This document shows, piece by piece, positions 40,375-49,887 of a DNA stretch of 64,000 nt. Below the pieces are notes generated by a model that made no database searches, was not told where the DNA came from, and saw nothing but the letters and a program-made list of their open reading frames with translations. Location of the stretch: NCBI RefSeq assembly GCF_024628725.1, contig NZ_CP102409.1:2970001-3034000 (forward strand). The letters are read 5' to 3'. Within the stretch, counting starts at the first letter, position 1; each line of letters opens with the position of its first letter. Source of the DNA: Ruegeria sp. YS9 (lineage in GTDB: Bacteria; Pseudomonadota; Alphaproteobacteria; Rhodobacterales; Rhodobacteraceae). The position numbers and the translations under genes are program-made.

Positions 40375-41124
40375 CTAGCGGCAATAGCCCCACCCCGGGC
40401 CTTGCAAGTGGAAATGATCCGCGTGCAAGCGATTGAAGTCGGGCCCAAGAACCACACGAAACCAACCGCAGGCCCCGCGCCAGATCAGTCGAAAAAAGGC
40501 GCCTTCCGGTCCGGAGCCCTGCCAGTTTGACAGCAAGGTCAGCGTTCGACCGTCAACGGTATCCACACCGACGATATCTATCGAATCCGCGCGGGCATGG
40601 CTGCTCCACCCACTGTTTTGACCCTGCACGGTGCGTATGCGGCGGCAATTGTAACTGCCGATGTGGCGCAGTCGGGAAATGTCCGCCCCAAACAGATCGC
40701 GTGCGGCGGGCTGCACGACGTGATGTTCCCACATGGTCAGGCGCAACGCCGTGGCGCAACTGGTTTCAACATCCTCGATCCGCGATGTCACCAATTTGGT
40801 CAGACGACCCCGACCGGCGATGCCGCAGTTCTGATCGACAATCAGATCCTCCATCGCCTCAAACTGAACACCTGCGTCTTCCAGAGCGGCCCTGCACCGT
40901 GCTTCGCTGGCCAGCGCGCGGTTCAACTGGACCTTTGTGACGGGTGTGATCGGGGCGGTTACCTTTAGATCACGCAACGGGTTCCAGTGCGACGGTATCG
41001 GCGTTTCGGGATGCGCCAACACCCACCAGACACCACCGCCCAAAAGGATCACAACAACCGCCAGCCTGAAAAGGAAAGACGCCGCCAGGTAAAAATACCG
41101 GCGGCGCCCAGAATTCTGCGTCAT
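40375..41124 (-). CDS. Extensin-like C-terminal domain protein
   Basis: A 249-residue exported protein. One membrane anchor (about residues 10-33) is followed by the Extensin-like_C domain. RVQ/GSYNCRRIRT, SSHARADSIDIVGV and LHADHFHLQGPGWGYCR supply His and Asp residues in the pattern of M15/VanY-type metallopeptidases, so a cell-wall peptidase role is plausible. Several cysteines suggest disulfides in the periplasm. It begins 12 bp after the ahcY stop, so it is probably cotranscribed with ahcY despite no evident functional link. Confidence 0.85.
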   Translation of the reverse strand: MTQNSGRRRYFYLAASFLFRLAVVVILLGGGVWWVLAHPETPIPSHWNPLRDLKVTAPITPVTKVQLNRALASEARCRAALEDAGVQFEAMEDLIVDQNCGIAGRGRLTKLVTSRIEDVETSCATALRLTMWEHHVVQPAARDLFGADISRLRHIGSYNCRRIRTVQGQNSGWSSHARADSIDIVGVDTVDGRTLTLLSNWQGSGPEGAFFRLIWRGACGWFRVVLGPDFNRLHADHFHLQGPGWGYCR

Positions 41125-41136
41125 ACCAGACGGCGA

Positions 41137-42525
41137 TCAGTAGCGGTAGTGTTCCGGCTTGTACGGACCTTCCGGTTTGACACCGATGTAAGCGGCCTGA
41201 TCCGCATCCATCTGGGTCAGCTTCACGCCGATGCGGTCCAGATGCAGGCGGGCCACTTTCTCATCCAGATGTTTGGGCAGGATGTAGACCTTGTTCTCGT
41301 ACTGGTCACCCTTGGTGAACAGTTCGATCTGGGCCAGAACCTGGTTGGTGAACGAGGCCGACATCACGAAGGACGGGTGCCCGGTGGCGTTGCCCAGGTT
41401 CAGCAGACGGCCTTCGGACAGCAGGATGATGCGGTTGCCCGAGGGCATCTCGATCATGTCCACCTGTTCCTTGATGTTGGTCCATTTGTGGTTCTTTAGG
41501 CTGGCCACCTGAATTTCGTTGTCGAAGTGGCCGATGTTGCCGACAATGGCCATGTCCTTCATCTCGCGCATATGCTCGATGCGGATCACGTCCTTGTTGC
41601 CGGTGGTTGTGATGAAGATATCCGCGCTGGCGACTTCGTCTTCCAGCAGGGTCACTTCGAACCCGTCCATCGCGGCTTGCAGGGCGCAGATCGGGTCGAC
41701 TTCGGTGACTTTTACACGGGCACCGGCACCACGCAACGACGCGGCCGAGCCTTTGCCCACATCACCGTAACCGCAGACCACGGCAACCTTGCCGGCCATC
41801 ATCGTGTCGGTGGCGCGGCGGATACCGTCAACCAGCGATTCCTTGCAGCCGTATTTGTTGTCGAATTTCGACTTGGTGACGCTGTCATTCACGTTGATCG
41901 CCGGGAACGGCAGGTGGCCTTCCTTGACCAGCTGATACAGGCGGTTCACACCGGTGGTGGTTTCCTCGGAAACGCCCTTGATCTGGTCACGCATCTTGGT
42001 GAACCAGCCCGGGCTTGCCGCCATACGCTTGGCGATCTGCTTCTTGATCACTTCTTCCTCTTCCGAACCCGGAACAGGGATGATGTCCTCACCCGCTTCG
42101 GCACGGGCGCCCAGCAGGATGTACAGCGTCGCGTCACCGCCATCGTCCAGGATCATGTTCGGGCCGTCTTCGAACAGGAAGGATTTGTCCAGATAATCCC
42201 AGTGCTCTTCCAGCGTCTGGCCTTTGACGGCGAAGACGGGAATACCCGCCTCGGCGATCGCGGCGGCGGCGTGGTCCTGGGTCGAGAAGATGTTGCACGA
42301 CGCCCAGCGCACATCCGCGCCCAGCGCCACCAGCGTTTCGATCAGAACGCCCGTCTGGATGGTCATGTGCAGCGATCCAACGATCCGCGCACCTTTCAGA
42401 GGTTTGCTTTCGCCATATTCCGCGCGCAGGGACATCAGGCCCGGCATCTCGGTTTCGGCTATGTCCAGTTCTTTGCGGCCAAAGCCAGCCAATGAAATGT
42501 CTTTAACGATATAGTCCCCGGCCAT
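41137..42525 (-). CDS. ahcY: Adenosylhomocysteinase
   Basis: Hydrolyses S-adenosylhomocysteine to adenosine and homocysteine, sustaining methylation. The 462-residue enzyme has [24 protein letters not shown]-equivalent [14 protein letters not shown] (catalytic Lys), and the NAD-binding [15 protein letters not shown] motif, and ends with the conserved PYKPEHYRY. The frame is open 192 bp further 5', but the ATG at 42525 (MAGDYIVKD) has GGAG 7 nt upstream and matches the family start. A leader hairpin at 42561-42585 does not resemble a known SAH riboswitch to my eye. Confidence 0.97.
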   Translation of the reverse strand: MAGDYIVKDISLAGFGRKELDIAETEMPGLMSLRAEYGESKPLKGARIVGSLHMTIQTGVLIETLVALGADVRWASCNIFSTQDHAAAAIAEAGIPVFAVKGQTLEEHWDYLDKSFLFEDGPNMILDDGGDATLYILLGARAEAGEDIIPVPGSEEEEVIKKQIAKRMAASPGWFTKMRDQIKGVSEETTTGVNRLYQLVKEGHLPFPAINVNDSVTKSKFDNKYGCKESLVDGIRRATDTMMAGKVAVVCGYGDVGKGSAASLRGAGARVKVTEVDPICALQAAMDGFEVTLLEDEVASADIFITTTGNKDVIRIEHMREMKDMAIVGNIGHFDNEIQVASLKNHKWTNIKEQVDMIEMPSGNRIILLSEGRLLNLGNATGHPSFVMSASFTNQVLAQIELFTKGDQYENKVYILPKHLDEKVARLHLDRIGVKLTQMDADQAAYIGVKPEGPYKPEHYRY

Positions 42526-42560
42526 CAGGTGCTCCATTTTCCGGTAATTCACAGTCCTGG

Positions 42561-42585
42561 CTGCCCCTAGCATTCCTTGGGGCAG
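42561..42585 (-). promoter_or_regulatory. Leader hairpin upstream of ahcY
   Basis: CTGCCCC pairs with GGGGCAG around an 11-nt loop, 36 bp before the ahcY start codon and within its expected leader. Function unknown; it could equally terminate the upstream small gene, though no T run follows. Confidence 0.45.
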
Positions 42586-42628
42586 GTGGCAACTTTGAAG
42601 ACTGTTATCGGAAACGATATGGCCAATA

Positions 42629-42943
42629 TCAGCTTGGTGTGCCTTCAATTTCGATCTTTGGTATCGCTTCAAAAAAATCGGTGCCAACGGCAACAATACA
42701 ACTGATACCGTTCGCATTGGTTACCAAAACGGTATAACTTCCCGTTTCTTTCGAGGTCCAAACCTCCATAACCGATTGCGCGCCGCGTGTTTTTTGCAGG
42801 CCGCCAAAGGCCAATTCCTCGGCATAGTTCTCCTGCAATTTGGATATGATGTCGTCCCGTGCCGCACAATTCTGGGCAAAGGCAGGCGGCGCGGTGGCGG
42901 CCATTCCGAAAGTCAGTGCGATTGCGAATAAACGTTTGAACAT
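42629..42943 (-). CDS. Small periplasmic protein of unknown function
   Basis: 104 residues starting at ATG 42943, with AAAGGAG 6 nt upstream. A signal peptide ([23 protein letters not shown]) with an AFA cleavage site is followed by a short domain with two Cys residues (QNCAARDD and GISCIVA), likely disulfide-bonded in the periplasm. The [17 protein letters not shown] pattern is typical of many small roseobacter periplasmic proteins. It is codirectional with ahcY, 103 bp upstream. No function can be assigned. Confidence 0.8.
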   Translation of the reverse strand: MFKRLFAIALTFGMAATAPPAFAQNCAARDDIISKLQENYAEELAFGGLQKTRGAQSVMEVWTSKETGSYTVLVTNANGISCIVAVGTDFFEAIPKIEIEGTPS

Positions 42944-43149
42944 GGGATGCTCCTTTCGATACGTGTTTCCGTTCGAGAGGGGCACACTGGGAGGAGAATG
43001 CACCCCCCTCAGTCTTTAATGTCGGGATCCTACCGCGCCGTTTCAAAGCACGAACGCTCAAGAAAATGTTGGCAGCATGTGACCCAGACAGGTACATCAT
43101 ACCATAAAAACGCGAATTGAACGTGTCCAACTTCACAAGGCATGGCAGA

Positions 43150-43743
43150 ATGGCAACACAACCCAGAGCGTGGCAAAGGATGCTGTCGGGCCGCAGGCTG
43201 GACCTGCTGGATCCGACACCGGTGGATATCGAGATTGAAGACATCGCACACGGCCTTGCCTTTGTCGCTCGTTGGAACGGTCAGACAAACGGCGATTTCG
43301 CGTATTCCGTGGCCGAACATTCCCTGCTGGTTGAAGAGATTTTTAGCCGTATTGCCCCCAAAACACCCATGAAATGGCGTTTGGCCGCATTGTTACACGA
43401 TGCGCCCGAATATGTGATCGGCGACATGATCTCGCCTGTGAAATCCGCCGTCGGCCCAGACTATGGCGCGTTGGACGACCGGCTGGCGGAAGCAATCCAT
43501 ATACGGTTTGGACTACCGGCTGAGGTCCCAAAAACGGTGAAGCGCCAGATCAAGAAGGCCGACAAGATCAGTGCCTGGATGGAGGCCACACAAATCGCGG
43601 GCTTTTCCGAGGCCGAAGCCACGAAATTCTTTGGCCGTCCGGACAGGGGGATCATGGCGGGTTTACAGATCAGGCTGCGCCCCCCGGTCGAGGTGCGGCA
43701 CGCCTTTACAGCACGGCACGCAGAGTTGATCGCACAGATCTGA
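43150..43743 (+). CDS. HD-domain phosphohydrolase (YfbR-like)
   Basis: 197 residues with an HD-fold metal site: H57 (SVAEHSLLV) and H83-D84 (LLHDAPEYVIGDM), with a later Asp in KKADKISAWMEA. This arrangement resembles 5'-deoxynucleotidase YfbR and related hydrolases that remove phosphate from dNMPs. The frame is open from a TTG at 43117, but the ATG at 43150 is preferred. The GDSL hydrolase gene follows 50 bp downstream. Substrate is an inference from the family. Confidence 0.85.
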   Translation: MATQPRAWQRMLSGRRLDLLDPTPVDIEIEDIAHGLAFVARWNGQTNGDFAYSVAEHSLLVEEIFSRIAPKTPMKWRLAALLHDAPEYVIGDMISPVKSAVGPDYGALDDRLAEAIHIRFGLPAEVPKTVKRQIKKADKISAWMEATQIAGFSEAEATKFFGRPDRGIMAGLQIRLRPPVEVRHAFTARHAELIAQI

Positions 43744-43792
43744 GAGACGCTGTCCGAAGGCGGTGAGTGGTACGGGGGACTGGTGGAAAAAG

Positions 43793-44506
43793 ATGAAAAC
43801 AAAGACCGGAACCCGAGCTTTTCTTGTCGTCAACGTCGTGCTGACTGTTGTTCTTGCGGCAGCGTTGGTCGAAACCGGGTATGTTTCGAAGGCACTCAGA
43901 AAAATCTCTGGCGCGCATGTCCCGGTCACGGAAACCGATCACTACAAACTCATGGTCTGGCTGCACGAACGGCCAATTTCTCAGGCGCTGGCTTCACCGG
44001 ATATTCAGATCGCTTTCATCGGTGATTCCATAATCGAAGGGTGGTTGACCAGCAACATCCTACCCAACTCGCTAAACCTTGGGATCAGCCGCGACACCAC
44101 CCCGGGCCTCATCGCGCGGGCAAAACCGGAACTGATTGCCCATGTTCCGACATGGTATCTTGGAATCGGGGTCAATGACGCTCTGGCGGCCACACCTCCG
44201 GAGGAGATTGCAGAGTATGTCGCACAGTTGAAGACCGTGTTCATGCCCGCCGAAAGGTTGATCTGGCGTGCTGTGTTGCCCGTCACCGGTGCAAGCTGGA
44301 CCCCGGAGAAAGAGGCGTTTCGAACGGCCTTCAATTCGGCTGCCCAACGCGCCTGTCAGGAGATGGCGAACTGCACATTTCTGACCCCGCCGGGCGGGTA
44401 CGGCGAGAACACCGCCGAATGGACATCGGACGGGCTGCATCCCAACGCTATCGGATATCGTCAGCTGGCGCAGCAGCTCTGCGCAGAAATCTCCTGCTCA
44501 CCCTGA
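43793..44506 (+). CDS. SGNH/GDSL-type hydrolase, membrane-anchored
   Basis: 237 residues. An N-terminal helix (AFLVVNVVLTVVLAAALV) anchors or exports the protein. SGNH blocks are visible: block I IAFIGDSIIEGW with Ser79, Gly in LNLGISRDTT, block III GIGVND with Asn128, and block V TSDGLHPN with Asp213 and His216. Such enzymes are esterases or deacylases of lipids or polysaccharides. The ATG at 43793 follows GGTGGA; a GTG at 43763 is possible. Confidence 0.87.
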   Translation: MKTKTGTRAFLVVNVVLTVVLAAALVETGYVSKALRKISGAHVPVTETDHYKLMVWLHERPISQALASPDIQIAFIGDSIIEGWLTSNILPNSLNLGISRDTTPGLIARAKPELIAHVPTWYLGIGVNDALAATPPEEIAEYVAQLKTVFMPAERLIWRAVLPVTGASWTPEKEAFRTAFNSAAQRACQEMANCTFLTPPGGYGENTAEWTSDGLHPNAIGYRQLAQQLCAEISCSP

Positions 44507-44534
44507 AGGTACTGAACGGAAACTGCCCGCAGAA

Positions 44535-44563
44535 CTGTCCGAAGCTTGGACAGGGTTTGTTGT
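44535..44563 (+). terminator. Probable terminator of the GDSL hydrolase gene
   Basis: CTGTCC pairs with GGACAG around GAAGCTT, followed by GGTTTGTTGT. It lies 28 bp after the stop codon and just before the convergent VOC gene's end. Confidence 0.55.
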
Positions 44564-44572
44564 CACCCTGTT

Positions 44573-44944
44573 TCAGCCAAAGACGTAGAAGCACAATTTG
44601 TTGCCATCCGGGTCACGCACATAGGCACCATAGAACCTGTCGGGGACACGTTGACCGGGTTCGCCTTCGTCCACCGCACCCAGGCTGATTGCCTTGTCGT
44701 AAAGTTCCTTGACCTCATCCTTGGAGGCGGCTGCAAAGGCGACCATGTTGCCATTTCCGGCGACGCAGGCATCACCGTCGTAGGGCTCGCACACCGCCAG
44801 CATCGGCGCGTCTGGTCTGTTGCCGATGAACGCGATCCGGCCTGCGTCTATAACCACTTTCGCGCCCTTGCCCGCGAAAAGTTTGGTATAGAAGTCCTTG
44901 GCGCGTTCCATATCCGAAACGCCTACGGTTACATATCCGATCAT
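44573..44944 (-). CDS. VOC-family (glyoxalase-like) protein
   Basis: A 123-residue protein with the paired beta-alpha-beta-beta-beta modules of the vicinal oxygen chelate fold. It begins MIGYVTVGVSDMERAKDFYT and ends YGAYVRDPDGNKLCFYVFG, the standard metal-Glu-lacking or alternative-ligand form of many small VOC proteins. A glyoxalase or dioxygenase role cannot be inferred safely. The ATG at 44944 is chosen over an upstream TTG. It lies downstream of regA on the same strand with a 100-bp gap. Confidence 0.87.
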   Translation of the reverse strand: MIGYVTVGVSDMERAKDFYTKLFAGKGAKVVIDAGRIAFIGNRPDAPMLAVCEPYDGDACVAGNGNMVAFAAASKDEVKELYDKAISLGAVDEGEPGQRVPDRFYGAYVRDPDGNKLCFYVFG

Positions 44945-45044
44945 CGAGTGGTCCTGTTCTGACAAAAGTTTCCAGATGGCCGAACAGTCCTCGACAGGGT
45001 CCAAGGTTACAAGTCACTAAACCGTCATCGAGCGGCCGGCCGAC

Positions 45045-45599
45045 CTAACGAGGGCTGCGTTTCGCCAGTATCCGCTGCAACGTCCGCCGATGCATATTCA
45101 ACCGTCGCGCGGTTTCAGAGACATTCCGGTCACACAGCTCATAGACGCGCTGGATATGTTCCCAGCGCACACGATCCGCGCTCATGGGGTTTTCCGGCGG
45201 CGGGGGCATCTCGTCGCCCTTCGCCAGCAATGCGTTCGTGATATCGGTGGCGTCCGCCGGCTTTGACAGATAGTCGGTCGCGCCGATCTTGACAGCCGCG
45301 ACGGCGGTGGCGATTGCGCCATATCCGGTCAGAACAACAACGCGGCTGTCGGGGCGTTTTTCCCGCAACACCTCGACAACGTCCAGGCCGTTGCCATCCT
45401 CAAGCCGCAAATCGACCACGGCATAAGCCGGGGGCCGGGCGGTGGATATCGCGCGCCCTGCCGCGACGGATCCTGCGGTTTCAACCTCGAAGCCACGCTT
45501 TTCCATGGCCTTGGCCAGACGTCTCAGAAACGGCTCGTCATCATCAACCAAAAGCAGGGATTTATCAGGGCCGATGTCAAGCTGAGAAGTATCTGCCAT
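45045..45599 (-). CDS. regA: Redox response regulator RegA/PrrA/ActR
   Basis: A 184-residue regulator that controls respiration, photosynthesis, carbon and nitrogen fixation genes in alphaproteobacteria. The receiver domain has the acidic pocket LLLVDDDEPF and phospho-acceptor Asp63 (YAVVDLRLEDGNG). A proline linker (MPPPPENP) leads to a Fis-type helix-turn-helix (NVSETARRLNMHRRTLQRIL). The linker and recognition helix are nearly invariant in the family. It is encoded 80 bp downstream of senC and divergent from regB, the typical arrangement. Confidence 0.96.
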   Translation of the reverse strand: MADTSQLDIGPDKSLLLVDDDEPFLRRLAKAMEKRGFEVETAGSVAAGRAISTARPPAYAVVDLRLEDGNGLDVVEVLREKRPDSRVVVLTGYGAIATAVAAVKIGATDYLSKPADATDITNALLAKGDEMPPPPENPMSADRVRWEHIQRVYELCDRNVSETARRLNMHRRTLQRILAKRSPR

Positions 45600-45679
45600 A
45601 TGTTAGGTCTTTCGCTATTTCATGCTTTTGGCTCGAACATGAGTAATAGCAGCGCGGGAACAAAGGTCAAACAACCTTG

Positions 45680-46309
45680 TTACGACGCGCCCTGCTTCAG
45701 AAAGCATTCAACCTTGTCCGCCATCTGTTCTGCCGTGTCTTCGCGCTTGAAAAACTCCAGGAATCCATCTTCGGGTGTGACCAGATATGTGAAAGTGGAA
45801 TGGTCAACCAGATAGAATTCGTCGCTTTTGTCATGCGCCTTGTAATAAGTCTTGTAGGCCTTGCTGGCTGCCTTGACCTGTTCGGGCGAGCCGGTCAGCG
45901 CGATCGTCTTGCCCCCGAGGTTGAAGGCATAATCGGCCATCACTTCGGGCGTATCGCGATCCGGGTCGATTGAGATGAACAACGGTGTCACCGACAACCC
46001 GCGTTCGGCCAGAATATCGACGGCCTCGGCGTTGCGGGACATGTCGAACGGGCAAACGTCCGGGCAGAACGTATATCCAAAATAAACCAGTGTCGGTTCG
46101 GTGATCACGTCTTTGTCCGTGACCGTCTCGCCCTTGCCATTCACCAGTTCAAATGGCCCGCCAATTGCGGCGGAACCCCCGGCGATCTGGCTGGACCGGC
46201 ATTGTGCGAACTTGTCATCGGACCCGCCGCCCGACGTCAGAAGCCACATGGCCCCAAGTCCGCTGGCCAGAGCAAGGGTTGCGAGAATTGCGTACAGTAG
46301 ACGGCTCAT
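45680..46309 (-). CDS. senC: SCO1/SenC/PrrC copper-binding thioredoxin-fold protein
   Basis: A 209-residue membrane-anchored periplasmic protein. One N-terminal helix (LLYAILATLALASGLGAMWL) precedes a thioredoxin fold with C82-x3-C86 (TFCPDVCPFD) and His170 (LVDHSTF), the copper ligands of SCO proteins. The family delivers copper to cytochrome c oxidase CuA and has been linked to signalling to RegB in Rhodobacter. It starts at ATG 46309, 90 bp from the divergent regB start, and leads senC-regA. Confidence 0.94.
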   Translation of the reverse strand: MSRLLYAILATLALASGLGAMWLLTSGGGSDDKFAQCRSSQIAGGSAAIGGPFELVNGKGETVTDKDVITEPTLVYFGYTFCPDVCPFDMSRNAEAVDILAERGLSVTPLFISIDPDRDTPEVMADYAFNLGGKTIALTGSPEQVKAASKAYKTYYKAHDKSDEFYLVDHSTFTYLVTPEDGFLEFFKREDTAEQMADKVECFLKQGAS

Positions 46310-46399
46310 TTCGATTATCCGGTCGCAAGGGGTTGTTGATCGTTCCGGCCGGGACACCTATCAAGATGACCAGCCGATGCAACAGGACATAAGCAACCG

Positions 46400-47797
46400 A
46401 TGGCAGAATCCAATCAGACTTTTTGGCGCGGCCAGGAACGCAGCAGCTGGATTCGTCTGCGGACCCTGATCCTTTTGCGATGGGTGGCCATCATCGGCCA
46501 GCTCACCGCAATCACGGTGGCGCAGCGATACTATGACGTGCAGCTGGAACTGGGCCTGTGTTACCTGGCCATCGGAATTTCGGTCATGGGCAACCTGACC
46601 GCCATTTTGCTGTTTCCGCAAAACAAGCGCCTGAGCGAGTTTGAAAACTTCCTGATGGTTCTGTTCGACCTGCTGCAACTGTCAATCCTGCTGTATTTGA
46701 CAGGCGGGCTGAACAATCCGTTTGCGCTGCTTCTGCTGGGCCCGGTCACGATTTCAGCCAATGTCATGAGCACACGATCGACCCTGATCGTCGGCGCCGT
46801 TGCAATCGTTCTGACAACTGTTCTTGCGGAATTTCACCTTCCGTTGCGGACAAGCCTCGGGCTTGTTCTGGATATCCCGGATATCCTTCTGTTCGGAAAC
46901 TGGGCCGCAATCATCATCGCCATCATCTTCATCGGCGCCTATTCCCACCGCGTCAGTTCCGAAGTCCAATCCATGTCGGAAGCGCTGGCCGCCACGCATA
47001 TGGCGCTGGCGCGCGAACAGAAGCTGACCGATCTGGGGGGCGTCGTTGCCGCTGCCGCGCATGAACTGGGCACGCCTCTGGCGACGATAAAACTGACCAG
47101 CGCGGAACTGATCGAAGAACTGGACGATCGCCCGGACCTGAAAGAAGACGCCGCTTTGATCCGCGAGCAGGCAGACCGTTGCCGTGACATTCTGCGCGAC
47201 ATGGGGCGGGCGGGCAAAGATGATCTGCACCTGCGGCAGGCGCCGCTTTCGACAGTGGTGAACGAAGCGGCCGAACCACATGTCGGTCGCGGCAAAGAGG
47301 TTCATTTTTCAGAAGGCCCCGCGCAGGACGGGGATGTTCAGCAGCCCTCGATTCTGCGCAAACCCGAGATCATTCACGGGTTGCGCAACCTGATTCAGAA
47401 TGCGGTGGATTTCGCCCGTGCAAATGTCTGGGTCGAGGCCGAATGGACCGACGGCAGGATCACCGTCAGCATCATGGATGACGGGCGTGGATACCCGCCC
47501 CACATGATCGGACGCATCGGCGACCCCTTTATGCGTCGCAGACGGGCGGAATACGATCAGAGAGCACGCCCGGAATACGAAGGCATGGGCCTGGGATTGT
47601 TCATCGCCAAAACCCTGCTGGAACGCAGCGGCGCCGATCTGGAATTCGCCAATGGTTCTGACCCTTACCAGCATCTGACTGACAACCCGGATCGGCGCGG
47701 GGCCATCGTCAAGGTGACCTGGCCTCGCAAATTGATTGATGCACAAAAAGGCGACACGCCCGTCCCTTCCGGTTCCAACACGCGCATCCAGGTGTGA
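46400..47797 (+). CDS. regB: Redox sensor histidine kinase RegB/PrrB
   Basis: A 465-residue kinase with about six membrane helices in the first 180 residues. The quinone-binding heptad GGLNNPF is at 102-108, the phospho-acceptor His221 in AAAAHELGTPLATI, and the redox-active cysteine Cys261 in QADRCRDILRDMGRAGKDD. The ATPase domain carries N, G1 (MDDGRGYP) and G2 (GMGLGLFIAKTLL) boxes. All residues known to matter for redox sensing are retained. It is divergent from senC-regA and has AGGA upstream of the ATG. Confidence 0.96.
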   Translation: MAESNQTFWRGQERSSWIRLRTLILLRWVAIIGQLTAITVAQRYYDVQLELGLCYLAIGISVMGNLTAILLFPQNKRLSEFENFLMVLFDLLQLSILLYLTGGLNNPFALLLLGPVTISANVMSTRSTLIVGAVAIVLTTVLAEFHLPLRTSLGLVLDIPDILLFGNWAAIIIAIIFIGAYSHRVSSEVQSMSEALAATHMALAREQKLTDLGGVVAAAAHELGTPLATIKLTSAELIEELDDRPDLKEDAALIREQADRCRDILRDMGRAGKDDLHLRQAPLSTVVNEAAEPHVGRGKEVHFSEGPAQDGDVQQPSILRKPEIIHGLRNLIQNAVDFARANVWVEAEWTDGRITVSIMDDGRGYPPHMIGRIGDPFMRRRRAEYDQRARPEYEGMGLGLFIAKTLLERSGADLEFANGSDPYQHLTDNPDRRGAIVKVTWPRKLIDAQKGDTPVPSGSNTRIQV

Positions 47798-47863
47798 ATT
47801 AAGAGACCGTTAACCAATCCCACGCATAGTCTGTCCGGATGTCGTTCAGGCTTGGGGAGTTTG

Positions 47864-49372
47864 ATGGCCGATTGGATCATTCTGGCCGCGATCAGTCTTG
47901 TTTCGTGCTGTTTCGCCGTTCTGTGGCTGCTGCCGCGCCGGGCGCAGCGCGACAAGTCTTTTGGTCTGTTTTCAAACACCTCGCTGTTTGACGCCGTATT
48001 TCTGTTCGACGGTGACCGACTGATCAGCCATTCTGATTTCGCACTGGCCGGGTTGGAACATGTTGGAAACTGGCAGGACCTGCGGCGCCTGTTGCAAAGG
48101 GATTTCCCCACTTTCCCCGAAACGCCTGACATAGTGCGCGATCAGGGTAGAATCGTGGTATCGGCCATTGACTGCACGATCGAACGAGAAGTCGTGTGTG
48201 AGTGGATTGATGGTATCGTCCGCGTTCGACTTTGCGAAAGCGCAAAGGCCTCCCCGGCAGGACCGGCCACCCCAAGCGAACCGACCCGTCTGGCAATGGA
48301 TCTGGCCCCTTATCCGGTATGGCTGGTGGGCAACGACAACCGGGTGCAATGGTGCAATGCCGCCTATGTCGCACTTGTTCAAAAGGCACGTGATCAGGAC
48401 ACCGATCTGACTGCGCCGCTTTTTGAAAGCCCGGAGGATGCCAAAAGACCCACTGGAAAAATTCGCGTGTCGGTGGATGTGGCAGATACTGATCGCAAGC
48501 TTTGGTTCGACTTGACTCGGATCGAACACGAGAATGGTCATCTGTGCTATGCCGTTGACGTCAACGCGATTGTCGAGGCGGAGACCGCCCAGCGCAAATT
48601 CGTGCAGACCATGACCAAGACCTTTGCTCAATTGTCCATTGGTCTCGCCATTTTTGACCGCAATCGGCAACTGGCCCTGTTCAACCCGGCCCTGATCGAC
48701 CTGACCTCGTTGCCGCCTGATTTCCTCAGTTGCCGCCCCAGCCTGAGCAGTTTTTTCGACCGTTTGCGCGATCAACACATGATGCCCGAGCCGAAGAATT
48801 ACCGCAGCTGGCGGCGTCAGATGAACGACCTTCTCGAAGCGGCTGAAGATGGAAACTATCACGAGACGTGGTCGCTGCCATCCGGATCGGTCTATTCCGT
48901 CAGCGGGCGCCCTCATCCGGACGGAGCAGTGGCCTTTCTGTTCGAGGATATCACCGCCGAAATCACGCTGACGCGGCGCTTTCGATCAGAAATGGATCTG
49001 ATGCAGTCGATCCTGGACAAACTGGCGGATGCAATTGCCGTCTTTGCGGATGACGGCACGCTGGCCTTTACGAACTACGCGTATCAAAAACTGTGGGGAG
49101 ACGCACACGAGGTCGGGTTCCAAAGCGAAACGGTCACCGATGTCACGCGACGCTGGCAAGACCTCTGTATTGCGACGCCGGTTTTGGGTGAGGTGCGGGA
49201 TTTTGTCGAAATGCGGGAAAACCGCGCCGAATGGACCGCTGAAATCCAGATGAGAACCGGCATTACCGTGGATTGCACCGTCACACCGGTTCACAACGGC
49301 GCGACAATCGTACGGTTTACGCAATCCGAGTTTCCGTCGAAATCCACCGCGATGGAACAGATCAGCGCCTGA
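47864..49372 (+). CDS. PAS-domain membrane-anchored sensor-like protein lacking a kinase domain
   Basis: 502 residues from the ATG at 47864, with GGGGAG upstream. A single N-terminal helix (WIILAAISLVSCCFAVLWLL) is followed by PAS-like segments: DLAPYPVWLVGNDNRVQWCN, LSIGLAIFDRNRQLALFNPA and LADAIAVFADDGTLAFTN. No histidine-kinase, GGDEF, EAL or methyl-acceptor output domain is present, and it ends soon after the last PAS. It follows regB by 66 bp and precedes tsaE, so it may be cotranscribed with either. Possibly a degenerate kinase or a partner sensor. Confidence 0.82.
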   Translation: MADWIILAAISLVSCCFAVLWLLPRRAQRDKSFGLFSNTSLFDAVFLFDGDRLISHSDFALAGLEHVGNWQDLRRLLQRDFPTFPETPDIVRDQGRIVVSAIDCTIEREVVCEWIDGIVRVRLCESAKASPAGPATPSEPTRLAMDLAPYPVWLVGNDNRVQWCNAAYVALVQKARDQDTDLTAPLFESPEDAKRPTGKIRVSVDVADTDRKLWFDLTRIEHENGHLCYAVDVNAIVEAETAQRKFVQTMTKTFAQLSIGLAIFDRNRQLALFNPALIDLTSLPPDFLSCRPSLSSFFDRLRDQHMMPEPKNYRSWRRQMNDLLEAAEDGNYHETWSLPSGSVYSVSGRPHPDGAVAFLFEDITAEITLTRRFRSEMDLMQSILDKLADAIAVFADDGTLAFTNYAYQKLWGDAHEVGFQSETVTDVTRRWQDLCIATPVLGEVRDFVEMRENRAEWTAEIQMRTGITVDCTVTPVHNGATIVRFTQSEFPSKSTAMEQISA

Positions 49373-49413
49373 ACCGGGTTGCAGCCGGTCAGGCGCAAGG
49401 CCATTGTGGCGGC

Positions 49414-49887
49414 ATGACACAGACCGCCCGATCTCTGACTTTCAAATCGCCCGAAGAAACCGCAATTTTCGCACGGCAATTGGGAACATCACTGCGCCCG
49501 GGCGATGTCGTGCTGCTGGAAGGCTCGATCGGCAGCGGCAAGACGCATTTCGCGCGCAACCTCATTCAGTCATTGATGGCTGAACCCGAAGATGTGCCCT
49601 CGCCAACTTTCACTTTGATCCAGGCTTACGACACACCATCAGGTGAAATATGGCATTGCGACCTGTATCGCCTGAGCGCGGCGGAAGAAGTTGACGAACT
49701 GGGCCTGACGGAAGCTTTTGATACGGCAATCTGCCTTGTGGAATGGCCGGACAAGCTGGGCCCGTTGGCGCCCCGGGGCGCGTTGACGCTGACCTTTGAA
49801 ACAGACCCTAACAATACTGAATTCCGCCATGTGACCCTGTCTTGGACTGCTCCGAAATGGGTGGAAAAACTGGAGAATACTGTATGA
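49414..49887 (+). CDS. tsaE: tRNA threonylcarbamoyladenosine biosynthesis ATPase TsaE
   Basis: 157 residues. The P-loop is EGSIGSGKTHFAR (37-44 core), and SPTFTLIQAYD, WHCDLYRL and LVEWPDKLG follow in the family's order. TsaE is the ATPase that supports TsaB-TsaD in t6A synthesis. The ATG at 49414 is taken; an open frame extends 141 bp upstream into the PAS gene's end. It overlaps the amgK start by 4 bp. tsaD is encoded separately at 35450. Confidence 0.93.
   Translation: MTQTARSLTFKSPEETAIFARQLGTSLRPGDVVLLEGSIGSGKTHFARNLIQSLMAEPEDVPSPTFTLIQAYDTPSGEIWHCDLYRLSAAEEVDELGLTEAFDTAICLVEWPDKLGPLAPRGALTLTFETDPNNTEFRHVTLSWTAPKWVEKLENTV

Noticed and set aside
42526..42628. SAH riboswitch upstream of ahcY
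   Set aside because: The leader has a simple hairpin but not the conserved sequence blocks of the SAH riboswitch as I know them.
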